A stretch of 64,000 bases of DNA from Ewingella americana ATCC 33852 (GCF_000735345.1 NZ_JMPJ01000064.1:124001-188000); one strand, 5' to 3'. Positions 16,360 through 27,826 are shown, counted from the stretch's first letter. Made by a program: numbers and translations. The notes: generated by a model not told the origin, from the letters alone.

Positions 16360-16959
16360 TTAGAACTGATAACGCAGCCAAGCAAAGAAGACGTTGCCGT
16401 TGTTGTAAGTCCCCGGAATATAGGTCGCTTGGAAGGTTAACTTATCGTACCCCACCGAAGCTAAAGGCAACACAATCGGTATGGGAATATAAGAGTAATC
16501 ATCACGCGCCGTCACCGCAGCGGTATAACCCAAGCCTAAGCGGAAGTTTTTATCTTGCGCCGGTTGCCATATTTTCTCATACCCATAACCGCCTATCGGC
16601 TCCCATTTATTATGGGAATCTTTGAAGGCCATTAAATAGATGCCGTGCCAGTCGCCGTTCTCATCATAACGAGAAATACCATAACCCCCGCCCCAAGGGC
16701 GCTCGTTATATTTATCCGTTTTCTCTTTGTCATAAGTAAGACGGTTGTGCCAAGTAATAACCGGCAGATAGAGATCTTTGTTTGGCGAGTCATTCCAAGT
16801 GGTTGAGACGTCATTGGTCCATGAGTCCCACCAGCCCATAAAGCCAGGTCGTTCTGGTGATGTAGCCTGTGCTGCCGGCTCAGCGCCAGCAAAAACGGTC
16901 ACAGGTAAAATGCAGGATAATATGACTATCCACGATGTAATTTTTTTTGAAATAACCAT
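16360..16959 (-). CDS. pagP: Lipid A palmitoyltransferase
   Basis: 199 residues. A signal peptide (about 1-25) is followed by the PagP amphipathic helix [16 protein letters not shown] and an eight-strand barrel ending in aromatic F (FAWLRYQF). The catalytic trio of PagP is present in TWHNRLTYD (His) and [11 protein letters not shown] (Asp-Ser). It moves palmitate from phospholipids to lipid A in the outer membrane, which raises resistance to antimicrobial peptides. In other enterics it is PhoP-activated; a PhoP-like direct repeat lies upstream. Monocistronic. Confidence 0.93.
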   Translation of the reverse strand: MVISKKITSWIVILSCILPVTVFAGAEPAAQATSPERPGFMGWWDSWTNDVSTTWNDSPNKDLYLPVITWHNRLTYDKEKTDKYNERPWGGGYGISRYDENGDWHGIYLMAFKDSHNKWEPIGGYGYEKIWQPAQDKNFRLGLGYTAAVTARDDYSYIPIPIVLPLASVGYDKLTFQATYIPGTYNNGNVFFAWLRYQF

Positions 16960-17002
16960 TTAACTTAATACTCCTTTTTCTAAAGAGCATATTAGCAACT
17001 GA

Positions 17003-17019
17003 TGGTTAAATAGGGTTTA
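17003..17019. promoter_or_regulatory. Candidate PhoP box of pagP
   Basis: Direct repeat TGGTTA-AATAG-GGTTTA, one mismatch from the PhoP consensus (T/G)GTTTA-N5-(T/G)GTTTA, 44-60 bp upstream of pagP. It reads on the strand opposite the gene; reversed PhoP boxes are known. Confidence 0.5.
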
Positions 17020-17270
17020 AACACCGACTTATCGTTTTGTAAGAAAATATTCCAGAAGTTAACAATCTAAAAACCAAGGAAAACATTAAGAAGAATCCTA
17101 AGATTTAATAAGAATAGATCCAGACATTCCTTATAGAAAACAGTAAAAATTAACTTATCAATTAAAGAATTATAGGCTGAAGAAACAGTAATTAATAAAC
17201 CATGATTAATATTATGGATGAATTCTTATGCGCTAGTGCTCTGTTTTTACGCTAATACCTTTATGGATCA
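17020..17270. other. AT-rich intergenic region between purL and pagP
   Basis: About 250 bp of very AT-rich DNA with no convincing ORF. In E. coli the DNA downstream of purL leads into glmY and glrK; neither is recognisable here. Confidence 0.4.
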
Positions 17271-17271
17271 C

Positions 17272-17304
17272 AAAAAAACCGGAGGCAGAAGCACTCCGGT
17301 TTTT
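17272..17304 (-). terminator. purL terminator
   Basis: Stem AACCGGAG / CTCCGGTT flanked by A5-7 and T5, loop GCAGAAGCA, 32 bp after the purL stop codon. Confidence 0.88.
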
Positions 17305-17335
17305 CATTTCAGCTCAATGTCATCTCAGCTAAACA

Positions 17336-20300
17336 TTAGCCCAGCTGTTTACGCGCATTGCGGAACATGCGCATCCACGGGCTATCCTCGCCCCACTCTT
17401 CTGGGTGCCAAGAGTTGCTCACAGTGCGGAACACGCGCTCAGGGTGCGGCATCATCACTGTCACGCGGCCCGACAAGTTAGTGACTGCGGTGATACCGTT
17501 TGGTGAACCGTTCGGGTTAGCCGGGTAGTTTTCGGTAACCTGACCGTTATTGTCCACGAAGCGCAGCGCGACCAGATTCGCATGCTCAAGCTGAGACAGA
17601 TGCACAGCGTCGCGCACTTCAACATGGCCTTCACCGTGGGAAACGGCAATTGGCATACGTGAACCCGCCATGCCCTGCATGAACATGGATGGGCTAGCAG
17701 TCACCTCCACTAAGCTGAAACGAGCCTCGAAGCGATCTGACAGGTTACGCACGAAGCGCGGCCAGTGTTCAGCCCCCGGGATCAGCTCTTTCAGGTTCGA
17801 CATCATCTGGCAGCCGTTACACACGCCGAGCGCCAAGGTCTGCGGACGATGGAAGAAGTCCTCGAACTCTTCACGCACGCGGTCATTAAACAGCACCGAC
17901 TTCGCCCAGCCTTCGCCAGCGCCCAGCACGTCGCCGTAAGAGAAGCCGCCGCAGGCCACCAGCGCGTGGAACTCTTGCAGATCACGGCGTCCGCTGAGCA
18001 GATCGCTCATGTGGACGTCGATCGAGTCAAAACCAGCACGGTGGAACGCCGCCGCCATCTCAACCTGTGAGTTAACGCCCTGCTCGCGCAGCACCGCCAC
18101 TTTCGGACGCGCGCCCTTAGCAATGTAAGGTGCTGCCACGTCTTCGTCTGGTGCGAAGCTAAGCTTCACGTTCAGGCCCGGATCGCGGTCATGCGTCTTG
18201 GCTTCATGCTCTTGGTCGGCGCACTCTGGGTTATCGCGCAGGCGTTGCATTTGCCACGTGGTTTCCGCCCACCAAGTACGCAGGGTGGTGCGGCTTTCGC
18301 TGTAAACCGGCTTGTCGCCCTGAGTGATAACGAAACGATCGCCCTGCTCGACGCTGCCCAGATAGTGAGAACAGTCGCCAAGGCCGAATTTCGCCAAAGT
18401 CGCTTCAACAGCCGCGCGGTCTTCAGCACGTACCTGTATCACGGCGCCAAGCTCTTCGTTGAACAGCGCTGCCAGCGCGTCTTTACCTAAAGCTGCGATA
18501 TCAACATTCAGCCCGCAGTGGCCCGCGAAGGCCATCTCGGCCAGCGTCACCAGCAGGCCGCCGTCAGAACGGTCGTGGTAAGCCAGAAGTTTGCGCTCAG
18601 CGACCAGCGCCTGCATGGCGTTGAAGAAGCCGCCAAGCTGTTCAGCGCTGCGCACATCGGCAGGCTTGTCACCCAGTTGGCGATAAACCTGTGCCAGCGC
18701 GGTAGCGCCCAGTGCGTTATGCCCAAGGCCCAAATCGACCAGCAGCAGCGCAGTGTCGCCCTTATCAGTGCGCAATTGCGGAGTGACCGTGCTGCGCACG
18801 TCCTCGACGCGAGCAAACGCGGTGATAACCAGAGACAGTGGAGAAGTCATCTCGCGCTGCTCGTTGCCTTCCTGCCAGCGGGTTTTCATCGACATAGAGT
18901 CTTTGCCGACCGGGATAGTGATCCCCAGCGCCGGACACAGCTCTTCGCCGACGGCTTTAACCGCCGCGTACAGGCCAGCGTCTTCGCCCGGATGACCGGC
19001 TGCGGACATCCAGTTAGCAGAAAGCTTAACGCGTTTCAGATTGCCGATTTCGACTGCGGCAAGGTTGGTCAGCGCTTCGCCGACGGCCATGCGGCCTGAA
19101 GCTGCGAAGTCCAGCAGCGCGATTGGCGCACGCTCGCCTAGCGACATGGCTTCGCCGTGGTAGCTGTCGAGGCTGGCGGTAGTGACCGCGCAGTCAGCAA
19201 CCGGGATCTGCCATGGGCCAACCATCTGGTCGCGAGCCACCATGCCGGTCACCGTACGGTCGCCGATGGTAATAAGGAAGGTTTTTTCCGCCACGGCCGG
19301 TAAATGCATCACGCGCTTGACGGCTTCTGCCAACTGAATGTTTTCCGCATCCAGGCTGTCACCCTTAGCTTTCAAGGTGGTGACATCGCGGGTCATTTTC
19401 GGCGTTTTGCCTAACAGCACGTCCAGCGGCATGTCGATTGGCTGATTGTCGAAGTGGCTGTCTTCCAGAGACAAGTGCATCTCTTCGGTCGCTTCACCAA
19501 TCACCGCGTAAGGTGCACGCTCGCGCTTACAGATTGCGTCGAACTGCTCGAGCTGGGCCGGAGAGACGGCCAGCACGTAGCGCTCTTGGGATTCGTTACA
19601 CCAGACTTCCAGCGGGCTCATGCCCGGCTCGTCATTCAGAATATCGCGCAGTTGGAAGCGGCCACCGCGATTGCCGTCGCTTACCAGCTCAGGCATGGCG
19701 TTAGATAAACCACCCGCGCCGACGTCGTGGATGAACAGAATCGGGTTAGCTTCGCCCAGCTGCCAGCAGCGGTCGATCACTTCCTGACAGCGGCGTTCCA
19801 TCTCGGGGTTGTCACGCTGCACGGAAGCAAAATCAAGATCCGCGTCAGACTGGCCAGAAGCCATAGAAGAGGCCGCGCCGCCGCCCAGACCGATATTCAT
19901 CGCCGGGCCGCCCAGCACAATCAGCTTGGCGCCGACGGTGATTTCGCCTTTTTGCACGTGGTCAGCACGGATGTTGCCGATGCCGCCCGCCAGCATAATG
20001 GGCTTATGGTAACCGCGCAGCTCAGGGCCGTTGTGGCTGTTAACGTTCTCTTCATAAGTACGGAAGTAGCCCAGCAGCGCCGGACGACCAAACTCGTTGT
20101 TGAAGGCCGCGCCGCCCAGTGGGCCATCGGTCATGATATCCAGTGCGGTAACGATGCGATCTGGCTTGCCGAAGTTCTCTTCCCACGGCTGTTCAAAGCC
20201 CGGAATACGCAAGTTAGACACCGAGAAGCCAACCAGACCGGCTTTTGGTTTCGCACCGCGACCCGTTGCGCCTTCGTCGCGGATCTCGCCGCCGGAGCCG

Positions 20301-21226
20301 GTTGCCGCGCCCGGCCAAGGAGAGATAGCCGTTGGGTGGTTGTGGGTTTCCACCTTCATCAGGATATGCGCCTGTTCCTGATGGAAATCATACAGGCCGT
20401 CTTTGTCGTTGGCGTAGAAGCGCCCTACTTGCGAACCTTCCATCACGGCGGCGTTGTCTTTATAAGCCGACAGCACGTGATCTGGCGTGTGTTCGAAAGT
20501 GTTTTTAATCATTTTGAACAGCGACTTAGGCTGTTCTTGACCGTCGATCACCCAGTCTGCGTTGAAGATCTTGTGGCGGCAGTGCTCGGAGTTAGCCTGC
20601 GCAAACATGTACAGCTCGATGTCAGTCGGGTTGCGCCCCAACGACGCGAAAGCGTTCATCAGATAGTCAATTTCGTCCTGCGCCAGCGCCAAACCCAGTT
20701 TGGTGTTTGCCGCTTCTAAGGCAGAACGGCCTTCGCCAAGGATATCCACGGACTGCACCGGAGCAGGCTGATGCTGAGCGAACAACGCTTCGGCATCTTC
20801 AAAACGGTCAAACAGGGTTTCCATCATACGGTCATGCAGCAGAGCACCCAGTTGACGCCACTGGGCATCAGTCAGGCTCGGCGCTTGCACGTAGAACGCC
20901 AGACCGCGCTCAAGGCGCAGTACTTGAGACAAACCGCAGTTGTGCGCAATGTCGGTGGCTTTCGAAGACCAAGGAGAAATCGTGCCCGGACGCGGCGTGA
21001 CCAGCATCAGGCGGCCAGCAGGAGCATGTTCAGCGAGAGAAGGACCGTACTTGAGGAGGCGTTGTAATTTGGTTTGTTCGTCCGAATTCAGCGGTGCGCT
21101 GACGTCAGCAAAGTGTACATATTCGGCGTAGATATCACTGACTGGGAGATGGGCATCCTGACAGCGGGACAATAACTTATTAATACGAAAAGCCGACAAA
21201 GCGGGCGAACCACGCAGTATTTCCAT
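17336..21226 (-). CDS. purL: Phosphoribosylformylglycinamidine synthase
   Basis: 1296 residues, the length of the large single-chain PurL. It converts FGAR, glutamine and ATP to FGAM, the fourth step of purine synthesis, in the cytoplasm. Visible: N-terminal [19 protein letters not shown], the FGAM-synthase core with [38 protein letters not shown], and a C-terminal glutamine amidotransferase domain with [16 protein letters not shown], nucleophile [12 protein letters not shown] and SHGEGH. The start chosen is the ATG that aligns with E. coli; a GTG lies two codons earlier. A perfect PurR box is upstream. Confidence 0.97.
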   Translation of the reverse strand: MEILRGSPALSAFRINKLLSRCQDAHLPVSDIYAEYVHFADVSAPLNSDEQTKLQRLLKYGPSLAEHAPAGRLMLVTPRPGTISPWSSKATDIAHNCGLSQVLRLERGLAFYVQAPSLTDAQWRQLGALLHDRMMETLFDRFEDAEALFAQHQPAPVQSVDILGEGRSALEAANTKLGLALAQDEIDYLMNAFASLGRNPTDIELYMFAQANSEHCRHKIFNADWVIDGQEQPKSLFKMIKNTFEHTPDHVLSAYKDNAAVMEGSQVGRFYANDKDGLYDFHQEQAHILMKVETHNHPTAISPWPGAATGSGGEIRDEGATGRGAKPKAGLVGFSVSNLRIPGFEQPWEENFGKPDRIVTALDIMTDGPLGGAAFNNEFGRPALLGYFRTYEENVNSHNGPELRGYHKPIMLAGGIGNIRADHVQKGEITVGAKLIVLGGPAMNIGLGGGAASSMASGQSDADLDFASVQRDNPEMERRCQEVIDRCWQLGEANPILFIHDVGAGGLSNAMPELVSDGNRGGRFQLRDILNDEPGMSPLEVWCNESQERYVLAVSPAQLEQFDAICKRERAPYAVIGEATEEMHLSLEDSHFDNQPIDMPLDVLLGKTPKMTRDVTTLKAKGDSLDAENIQLAEAVKRVMHLPAVAEKTFLITIGDRTVTGMVARDQMVGPWQIPVADCAVTTASLDSYHGEAMSLGERAPIALLDFAASGRMAVGEALTNLAAVEIGNLKRVKLSANWMSAAGHPGEDAGLYAAVKAVGEELCPALGITIPVGKDSMSMKTRWQEGNEQREMTSPLSLVITAFARVEDVRSTVTPQLRTDKGDTALLLVDLGLGHNALGATALAQVYRQLGDKPADVRSAEQLGGFFNAMQALVAERKLLAYHDRSDGGLLVTLAEMAFAGHCGLNVDIAALGKDALAALFNEELGAVIQVRAEDRAAVEATLAKFGLGDCSHYLGSVEQGDRFVITQGDKPVYSESRTTLRTWWAETTWQMQRLRDNPECADQEHEAKTHDRDPGLNVKLSFAPDEDVAAPYIAKGARPKVAVLREQGVNSQVEMAAAFHRAGFDSIDVHMSDLLSGRRDLQEFHALVACGGFSYGDVLGAGEGWAKSVLFNDRVREEFEDFFHRPQTLALGVCNGCQMMSNLKELIPGAEHWPRFVRNLSDRFEARFSLVEVTASPSMFMQGMAGSRMPIAVSHGEGHVEVRDAVHLSQLEHANLVALRFVDNNGQVTENYPANPNGSPNGITAVTNLSGRVTVMMPHPERVFRTVSNSWHPEEWGEDSPWMRMFRNARKQLG

Positions 21227-21323
21227 AATCACAGATCTCTCGTCTTCGAAGCAACTGACCGTAGTGCTTCATTGGGCGCAACAGGGGGAAAACGCGGGCT
21301 ATTATAAAGAAAGCCGAAGCGTG

Positions 21324-21339
21324 ACGAAACCGTTTGCGT
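21324..21339. promoter_or_regulatory. PurR operator of purL
   Basis: Minus strand ACGCAAACGGTTTCGT, a 16-bp match to the PurR consensus (ACGCAAACGTTTTCNT), about 100 bp upstream of purL. As I remember it, E. coli purL has the same site. Confidence 0.88.
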
Positions 21340-21505
21340 AGGGAATATTGATATATTCGCTAACACACATCTTAAGCATGGGTATTGTGAATAAAGTTGC
21401 AGGCTGTCGCTTTGTTGAGCAAAATGCGTCGGCACTGGGAATATAACCATAGTAAGTAGAGAGCATAAGCTCACAAAAATAATAGCGCCGCAGAGAGATA
21501 ACTAT

Positions 21506-22972
21506 TTGACGCGCATAAAATTAAATTACTTTCTAGTGGGTATCGCAGCGTTGCTACTGGCGTTGGCTTTATGGCCGACGGTGCCATGGCATCGTGGCGA
21601 AGGTGACCAACTAGAACAGATAAAGTCTCGTGGAGAGCTGCGCGTTACGACGCTAAATTCCCCGCAGACTTTTTTTAACAGCCCAGACGGAAACCTCGGA
21701 TTCGACTACGAACTGGCAAAACGCTTTGCTGACTATCTTGGGGTGACACTTGTCATGTCGCCGCACAATAACGTCAACACCATGTTCAATGATCTGGACA
21801 GCAATCGGGCCGACCTGATTGCCTCCGGGCTTATCTACAATGTCGAGCGTCTGAATGCTTATCGCACCGGGCCTGAATACTATTCGGTATCACAACAGTT
21901 GTTGTATCGCCAGGGTTCCGCACGCCCAAAAACTTTCGCTGACGTGAAAGGCTCGTTGACCGTTTCCTCAGGCACCGCCCACGTCACCACCCTGCAAAAC
22001 GCACAGAAAAAGTTCCCGGACCTGACTTGGACCGAGACTGACAAGCTGTCGCCGCGCGATCTGCTGCAACAGGTGGCCGACGGCAAACTCGATTACACCA
22101 TGGGCGACTCGGTTACCGTGGCGCTGATGCAGCGCGTCTACCCGCGCCTTGCCGTGGCTTTTAACGCCACCGCCGATGAGCCAGTGACGTGGTATTTCAG
22201 TAAGAAAACCGATGACGACAGCCTGTACGCCGCCATGCTGGATTTCTTCAGCCAAATCTCGGAAGACGGCACGCTGGAGAAGTTGGAAGAGAAGTATCTC
22301 GGCCACGTTGGGGAGTTTGACTATGTCGATACCCGCACCTTCCTCAAAGCCATAGACACCACCCTGCCCGCGCTGCAGCCGCTGTTTGAGAAATACGCCG
22401 GTAACATTGACTGGCGACTGCTGGCGGCCATCTCTTACCAAGAGTCGCATTGGGATCCGCAGGCCAAATCGCCGACCGGGGTTCGCGGTATGATGATGCT
22501 GACCCGCGCCACGGCCTCGGGGCTGGACGTCGATGACCGAACCGACGCCGAACAGAGCATTCAGGGCGGCGCACTCTATCTGTCACGCCTGATGGACAAG
22601 ATGCCCACCAGCATCCCGCAGGATGAACGGATTTGGTTTGCGCTGGCGGCCTACAACATGGGATATGGGCATATGCTTGACGCCCGCAAGCTGACGGCGG
22701 ATCAGAAAGGTAATCCGGATAGCTGGCTGGACGTTAAACAGCGCTTGCCGATGCTCAACCAGAAGCGATATTTCTCCCGCACCACCTACGGCTATGCGCG
22801 GGGTACCCAAGCTTATAATTATGTTGAGAATATCCGCCGTTACGAGATAAGTCTGGTGGGATATTTGATGGAGAAAGAGAAAAAACAGGCGCAGCAGGCG
22901 GCGTTGCAGGCTCAACTGGGTGCCGGTTACCCGGCGGTTGAAGCTACAGAGGTGCTGGCCGCCGCGCCCTGA
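21506..22972 (+). CDS. mltF: Membrane-bound lytic murein transglycosylase F
   Basis: 488 residues beginning at a TTG after AGAGAGATA, in line with the E. coli N-terminus. An N-terminal membrane anchor or signal segment ([19 protein letters not shown]) precedes an ABC-type solute-binding-like domain (about 40-265, [24 protein letters not shown]) and a C-terminal SLT domain (about 285-450) with the catalytic Glu in [22 protein letters not shown] and the downstream [14 protein letters not shown]. It cleaves murein glycan strands to 1,6-anhydro products at the outer membrane. Convergent with tadA, with a single base between the stop codons. Confidence 0.95.
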   Translation: MTRIKLNYFLVGIAALLLALALWPTVPWHRGEGDQLEQIKSRGELRVTTLNSPQTFFNSPDGNLGFDYELAKRFADYLGVTLVMSPHNNVNTMFNDLDSNRADLIASGLIYNVERLNAYRTGPEYYSVSQQLLYRQGSARPKTFADVKGSLTVSSGTAHVTTLQNAQKKFPDLTWTETDKLSPRDLLQQVADGKLDYTMGDSVTVALMQRVYPRLAVAFNATADEPVTWYFSKKTDDDSLYAAMLDFFSQISEDGTLEKLEEKYLGHVGEFDYVDTRTFLKAIDTTLPALQPLFEKYAGNIDWRLLAAISYQESHWDPQAKSPTGVRGMMMLTRATASGLDVDDRTDAEQSIQGGALYLSRLMDKMPTSIPQDERIWFALAAYNMGYGHMLDARKLTADQKGNPDSWLDVKQRLPMLNQKRYFSRTTYGYARGTQAYNYVENIRRYEISLVGYLMEKEKKQAQQAALQAQLGAGYPAVEATEVLAAAP

Positions 22973-22973
22973 G

Positions 22974-23537
<564 letters not shown>

Positions 23538-23679
23538 TCACTAATTCTACCTAACCCATAAGGAGATCGGATAAATATTAATAGCGAGGAGAAGTCCTCA
23601 GCCGGATAAATGAGCGACTAGCCCGCGCCTCAAGCATCTCATCAGACACAGCAAATACGGCCATTAGCGGCGTTTCTGA

Positions 23680-24096
23680 TCACAAAACTGGCGCTACCGT
23701 CAGGAGAAGGTTGGCAAAGCGGCGCTGCTCACCGCTGGCAATCACCAATAACGTTTGCTCAGATTTAACCGCCGCATAAAAACACTCACGCTCGAGATGT
23801 TCAATGAGGCAGTGTTCTGGCAACAACTGCCGATATTCGGCTTCAATGGTATTGATGAAATCGGAGGGTGATGCCATAAGAACGGCTTTCTCTACATTTA
23901 TACAGGTCAGGACTTTCTCGAGAATGCTCGTGGCACCGAGTAACCCCGGGGACAAATTCAAATAAATGATTTTTGCCTCCTTCGGGGCATTGGTTACATG
24001 GGCATAATTGCTATCTGCGATTAGAAGTTGGCTCTTATGGCCACATTTCGCCAGCGCGCAGAGCAACTCTGGGTGGATAACGTCGAACTTAATCAT
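23680..24096 (-). CDS. RbsD/FucU family sugar mutarotase
   Basis: 138 residues of the RbsD/FucU fold: the N-terminal HPELLCALAKCGHKSQLLIADSN holds the conserved His and Asp of these enzymes, and the segment with IEHLERECFYAAVK and VIASGEQRRFANLLL fits the C-terminus. They interconvert sugar anomers; the FucU-like LLCALAKCGHK suggests fucose-type hexoses rather than ribose. Last gene of an operon MFS - SDR - FucU, 51 bp after the SDR gene. The anomer acted on presumably feeds the dehydrogenase. Confidence 0.85.
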   Translation of the reverse strand: MIKFDVIHPELLCALAKCGHKSQLLIADSNYAHVTNAPKEAKIIYLNLSPGLLGATSILEKVLTCINVEKAVLMASPSDFINTIEAEYRQLLPEHCLIEHLERECFYAAVKSEQTLLVIASGEQRRFANLLLTVAPVL

Positions 24097-24147
24097 GGCT
24101 CTCTCTCAGCAAAGGCAGACAGTGGTGGCGAACTGTCTGCGAATGAC

Positions 24148-24912
24148 TTACATGCGATAAATTCCGCCATTAACATCTATAGTGGTGCCCGTGATAAAGC
24201 CGTCATACTCTGCGGCCAAGAATGTGATTGCCCGCGCCACATCTTCCGGCGTCCCTGCTCTACCCAATGGAATTGCCTTAATTGTCTCTTCAGCCGATTC
24301 TTTTGTGGTGTGTCGATTATGGAAACGCGTTCCCAGAATTAACCCGGGGGCGACGGCATTCACCCGGATACCCTGCTCACCCAACTCAGCCGCCAGAGAG
24401 CGTGTCCAAGTCAGCACCGCCCCTTTGGTTGTGGAGTAAACCAACGAGCCTGAGTGCCCGCCAGCGCGGCCAGCCAATGAGGCGAGATTGATAATGCTGG
24501 CGCCCTCAGCCGCCTCCCGTAAAAATGGCAGCGCGGACTGAGTGACATTCAGCATGGTGGTCAAATTGACATCGATAACTTTTTGCCAAAACTGATGCTC
24601 TATCTCCCCCAGCCACTTTCTACCCACAATGCCGCCGACGTTGTTAATCAAAATATCCACGCCGCCGAGGAATTCTGCCCCCGTTGTGACATAGCGACTT
24701 GTCTCCTCCAGTGAGGTTAAATCGCCATACATATAGCCCGCTTTCTGTCCGAGAGAATCTGCCAGCGCAACCAATGCCTTAGGCCCGCTTTCGTCACTAT
24801 GGTAATGACAGTAAATATCGCATCCTGCTTTAATTAACATTTCTGCCGTTGCCCAACCAATACCTTGTTCAGCACCTGTAATTAAAACTCTCTTGCCAGT
24901 CAAACTGCCCAT
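24148..24912 (-). CDS. SDR family NAD(P)-dependent oxidoreductase
   Basis: 254 residues, classical short-chain dehydrogenase: cofactor loop TGAEQGIG (residues 13-20), NNVGG, catalytic Ser and YSTTK (Tyr/Lys), and the C-terminal VNGG. Start ATG is preceded by AGAGGAAT. Second gene of the MFS - SDR - FucU operon, so it probably oxidises or reduces a sugar or deoxysugar taken up by the transporter. The substrate cannot be read from sequence. Confidence 0.88.
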   Translation of the reverse strand: MGSLTGKRVLITGAEQGIGWATAEMLIKAGCDIYCHYHSDESGPKALVALADSLGQKAGYMYGDLTSLEETSRYVTTGAEFLGGVDILINNVGGIVGRKWLGEIEHQFWQKVIDVNLTTMLNVTQSALPFLREAAEGASIINLASLAGRAGGHSGSLVYSTTKGAVLTWTRSLAAELGEQGIRVNAVAPGLILGTRFHNRHTTKESAEETIKAIPLGRAGTPEDVARAITFLAAEYDGFITGTTIDVNGGIYRM

Positions 24913-24951
24913 ATATGATTCCTCTACTCTCTATTTCATTTATAAGAAAGG

Positions 24952-26259
24952 TTATGAATTGATGACGCCTTCGCGCTGCCTAGCGCAATAAAAGATGCAA
25001 GTCAGTCCGGTTATTAATAGGCACGACGCCATAAATAATAATCCTGACGCGCTGCTATGAGTGAGATCGGTCAGCACGCCCACAGTGTATGGCGCGACGA
25101 ATCCACCTATATTACCGATGCAATTAACTACGGCTAATCCGGCCGCTGCCGCCGCACCATTTGAAATATTGGCTGGCATAGAGATGAACGACGGCACGGC
25201 AGTGTAAATACCAATAGACGCGACACATAAAAAAGAGAGTGAGACGAATAAGTTATATTTAAAGAAAACCATCGCCCCCACTAGGCCGATTGCGCCGACT
25301 ATCATGCTGATCCCGCTAAATATGGCGAGTTTCTTTGTCTTACTTGCCAATAAACTCCAAGGATAAATAAGCAATGCCGCCAGTCCATAAGGGATCAGTG
25401 CCAGCAAACTGACTTTAAAAATGTTATCCCCAGAGATTGAAGTCAAAATAGAAGGCAGCCACATACCGAAGCCATAAATCCCACAGACCATGCCAAAATT
25501 CAGCATGGCGTAAAGCAAGTATTTTTTATTCTTCACACCGTTTATAAAATCAGCCAGTTTAATTTTAGAGCCTGATTTTGAACGATGTGTACTGTTCATT
25601 AGCCAGCTTTTTTCTTCTACATCTAAATATCCCACCTCTTTAGGCGAGTTCTTTATTATGAAGGGAAGCAGCAAGCCGATAATCACCGGTGGTAGTCCTT
25701 CAAGGATAAACAACAATTGCCATGGCTCAAAGCCAAACCATCCATTTTCAATATTCAGAATAAACCCTGAGATTGGCGATCCAATTGCATTAGAGAGCGG
25801 CTGGACAATAATAAACATACCCAGGATCTTGGTGCGGTATTTTTCAGGGAAAAACACCGTAAAGTAATAGATAACAGACGGGAAAAAACCGGCCTCGCAG
25901 ACACCTAACATGAAACGACAAATATAGAGTTCGGTCGGCGTTCGAACAAAGCCGAGTAGAGTGGCAAATATTCCCCATGATATGAGTATTCTCGAAAACC
26001 AAATACGCGGACCAAACTTCACCGTTCCCGCATTACTCGGAATTTCAAATATAAAATACCCAATAAAGAATATCCCTGAAGCAAATCCAAAAGCCGAAGC
26101 CGTTAATCCAAGACTGTCTTCCAGCGCCATAGCCGCGTAGGCCATATTATTACGGTCAAGAAATGCCAAGAAATACAGCAAAATCATTAAAGGAACAATA
26201 TGTAACGTGAGTTTCCTAATGGCGCTATTTTCAATTTCTTGTGGCGTTCTTTGTTTCAT
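24952..26259 (-). CDS. MFS transporter, anion:cation symporter (ACS) type
   Basis: 435 residues with 12 hydrophobic segments. The start MKQRTPQEIENSAIRKLTLHIVPLMILLYFLAFLDRNNMAYA has the ACS-family pattern FLDRxN seen in sugar-acid and aromatic-acid carriers, and VCEAGFFPSVIYY is the other signature stretch. It imports an organic anion, or a sugar acid in related carriers such as RhmT, GarP and DgoT. First gene of the operon with the SDR (39 bp apart) and FucU-like genes. LacI gene lies upstream on the same strand. Substrate unknown. Confidence 0.88.
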   Translation of the reverse strand: MKQRTPQEIENSAIRKLTLHIVPLMILLYFLAFLDRNNMAYAAMALEDSLGLTASAFGFASGIFFIGYFIFEIPSNAGTVKFGPRIWFSRILISWGIFATLLGFVRTPTELYICRFMLGVCEAGFFPSVIYYFTVFFPEKYRTKILGMFIIVQPLSNAIGSPISGFILNIENGWFGFEPWQLLFILEGLPPVIIGLLLPFIIKNSPKEVGYLDVEEKSWLMNSTHRSKSGSKIKLADFINGVKNKKYLLYAMLNFGMVCGIYGFGMWLPSILTSISGDNIFKVSLLALIPYGLAALLIYPWSLLASKTKKLAIFSGISMIVGAIGLVGAMVFFKYNLFVSLSFLCVASIGIYTAVPSFISMPANISNGAAAAAGLAVVNCIGNIGGFVAPYTVGVLTDLTHSSASGLLFMASCLLITGLTCIFYCARQREGVINS

Positions 26260-26315
26260 AGAAACTTATCCAATGTAGTTAATCGGAATGATAAGATTTT
26301 CAGATAAAAATAGAG

Positions 26316-26330
26316 CACCTGGATTAGGTG
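26316..26330. promoter_or_regulatory. Candidate LacI-type operator before the MFS gene
   Basis: Inverted repeat CACCT-GGATT-AGGTG, 57 bp upstream of the MFS start codon, in the 131-bp gap between it and the LacI-family gene. Position is right for repression of the operon; identity with the LacI protein is inference. Confidence 0.4.
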
Positions 26331-26390
26331 TATAACAAAAGATAAAAAAATAAGTCTTAGAAGAAATTATTTCCTCATGACACCTCTACA

Positions 26391-27428
26391 TTATTTATTA
26401 CTTATAACAGATCCTCTCTCAACTAAGGTTGGAGATAAGAGCAACTCTTTGGACTCGGGTATTTCATTATTGATACGACTAACAAGCCGCTCTACCATAA
26501 TATTGGCCATTTCGGCCAACGGCGGCATGACAGAAGTGAGCCCTGGCTCGATAAAGGAGGAAATAGAAATATTATCGATACCCACGACTGAAATGCTTTC
26601 AGGAACATTCACGCCAGCGGCCCGGAACCCCATTATTAGGCCAATGCCTAGTGCATCATTGATGGCAACAATGCCATCGGGGCGGGGAGTTAGAGTGAGA
26701 ATATCCCGCGCCATTGCTAACCCCAGCTCGTACATCTCAGTATCACCATATTCACTGCTGGCCTTGCATTCTATGACTCGGTGCTGCATTGAGTGCTGTC
26801 GAAGTGCAGTTAGAAAGCCCTCAATCTTCTGGTTACGGCCAATGGTCAGGGTAGATTCCGTGGCAAAAACGATATTCTGGCATCCGCGTTCTATCAGATG
26901 CTGTGTCGCAAGCTGGCCGGCTGCAATGTTGTCCATTGATACGCTGTCTATCTGAGATTCGCTGGCCATGTTGTCTGAGAACTGGCTGTCGTAGCTCACA
27001 ATAAACATTCCTTTTTCGGCCGCCCGAACAAAATGCGTTTTGCGAATGTCGCTGGCCGCAACAATGATGCCGCGCACGCCATGTGAGAACATATCCTCAA
27101 CAAATAAAGCCTCTTCACGCTCCTGACGATAAGAATTACTGAGTAAAACTCTATAGCGATATGCCCGTGCCGCGAGATCAACCTCGTGGGCTAATGCCGA
27201 AAAGCTAGGGTTAACAATCGAGGGCACCAACAAACCCATAATTCTTGTCTGGTCATTATTGATTGCTGCAACGGCCTTTCTCTCTGAGCGATAATTCAAT
27301 TGAGACATAGCGTGTTCAATACGCTGAAGGGTTTCAGAACTTACCTGATTGAGCCGATTATTCAGGACGTTGGAAACGCTGCTAATTGAAACCCCAGCTA
27401 GACGAGCAACATCTCTAATATTCGCCAT
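26391..27428 (-). CDS. LacI-family transcriptional regulator
   Basis: 345 residues. The N-terminal HTH and hinge (1-60) read MANIRDVARLAGVSISSVSNVLNNRLNQVSSETLQRIEHAM. The periplasmic-binding-like effector domain follows (GLLVPSIVNPSFSALAHEVD, VSMDNIAAGQLATQHLIERG, AINDALGIGLIMGFRAAG). It lies 131 bp upstream of the MFS - SDR - FucU operon on the same strand and almost surely regulates it, with the imported sugar or a product as inducer. Confidence 0.92.
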   Translation of the reverse strand: MANIRDVARLAGVSISSVSNVLNNRLNQVSSETLQRIEHAMSQLNYRSERKAVAAINNDQTRIMGLLVPSIVNPSFSALAHEVDLAARAYRYRVLLSNSYRQEREEALFVEDMFSHGVRGIIVAASDIRKTHFVRAAEKGMFIVSYDSQFSDNMASESQIDSVSMDNIAAGQLATQHLIERGCQNIVFATESTLTIGRNQKIEGFLTALRQHSMQHRVIECKASSEYGDTEMYELGLAMARDILTLTPRPDGIVAINDALGIGLIMGFRAAGVNVPESISVVGIDNISISSFIEPGLTSVMPPLAEMANIMVERLVSRINNEIPESKELLLSPTLVERGSVISNK

Positions 27429-27443
27429 CTGATTAATACCTCA

Positions 27444-27478
27444 ACCGTTACTTGCAATACCCTGACCGTTGTTAACAA
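27444..27478. promoter_or_regulatory. Candidate operators upstream of the LacI-family gene
   Basis: Two ACCGTT elements (27444-27449 and 27465-27470) lie 21 bp apart, two helical turns, and the second overlaps the palindrome TTGTTAACAA (27469-27478). They start 16 bp upstream of the gene, which suits autoregulation. Confidence 0.35.
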
Positions 27479-27790
27479 TCTATAGTCCTAAAAATTCTCA
27501 AGCAAGTGGTGATAAAGGTTTGTTTATATTTACGTCATGCTTTTGTGAAAATAGTCATATAAAAGAAGGCGTGTTTACTAAACATAATCAATAGAAGGTA
27601 AAGGTAAGTTCAGTTATCTAAAATCATTATTTATCAATTGAGTTTTATTCTTCAGGAGTTAAGTTTTTTTATAATCATATTTCTCGTGTTAATTTTTACA
27701 TTATTTAATAATCTTCCAGCATGGCATGGTCATACGGATAAAAAATCTATCTAGAGAAGATATAGGCAGGATTTTTGAGGAAGGAAAAGC
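27479..27790. other. AT-rich intergenic region without genes
   Basis: About 310 bp of AT-rich sequence between the LacI-family gene and the pgpC terminator. No ORF with a plausible start, tRNA or strong hairpin is visible. Confidence 0.4.
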
Positions 27791-27822
27791 ATCGGGCCGG
27801 ATTAACCGGCCCGATATGTCAC
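27791..27822 (-). terminator. Terminator of murQ-murP-pgpC
   Basis: Perfect 10-bp stem ATCGGGCCGG / CCGGCCCGAT with loop ATTAA; T-rich tail on the minus strand. It is just after the pgpC stop. Confidence 0.85.
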
Positions 27823-27826
27823 ACCA

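Noticed and set aside
19727-20719. 330-residue plus-strand frame inside purL.
   Set aside because: Antisense shadow in a GC-rich gene; low-complexity His/Gln/Arg/Ala content.
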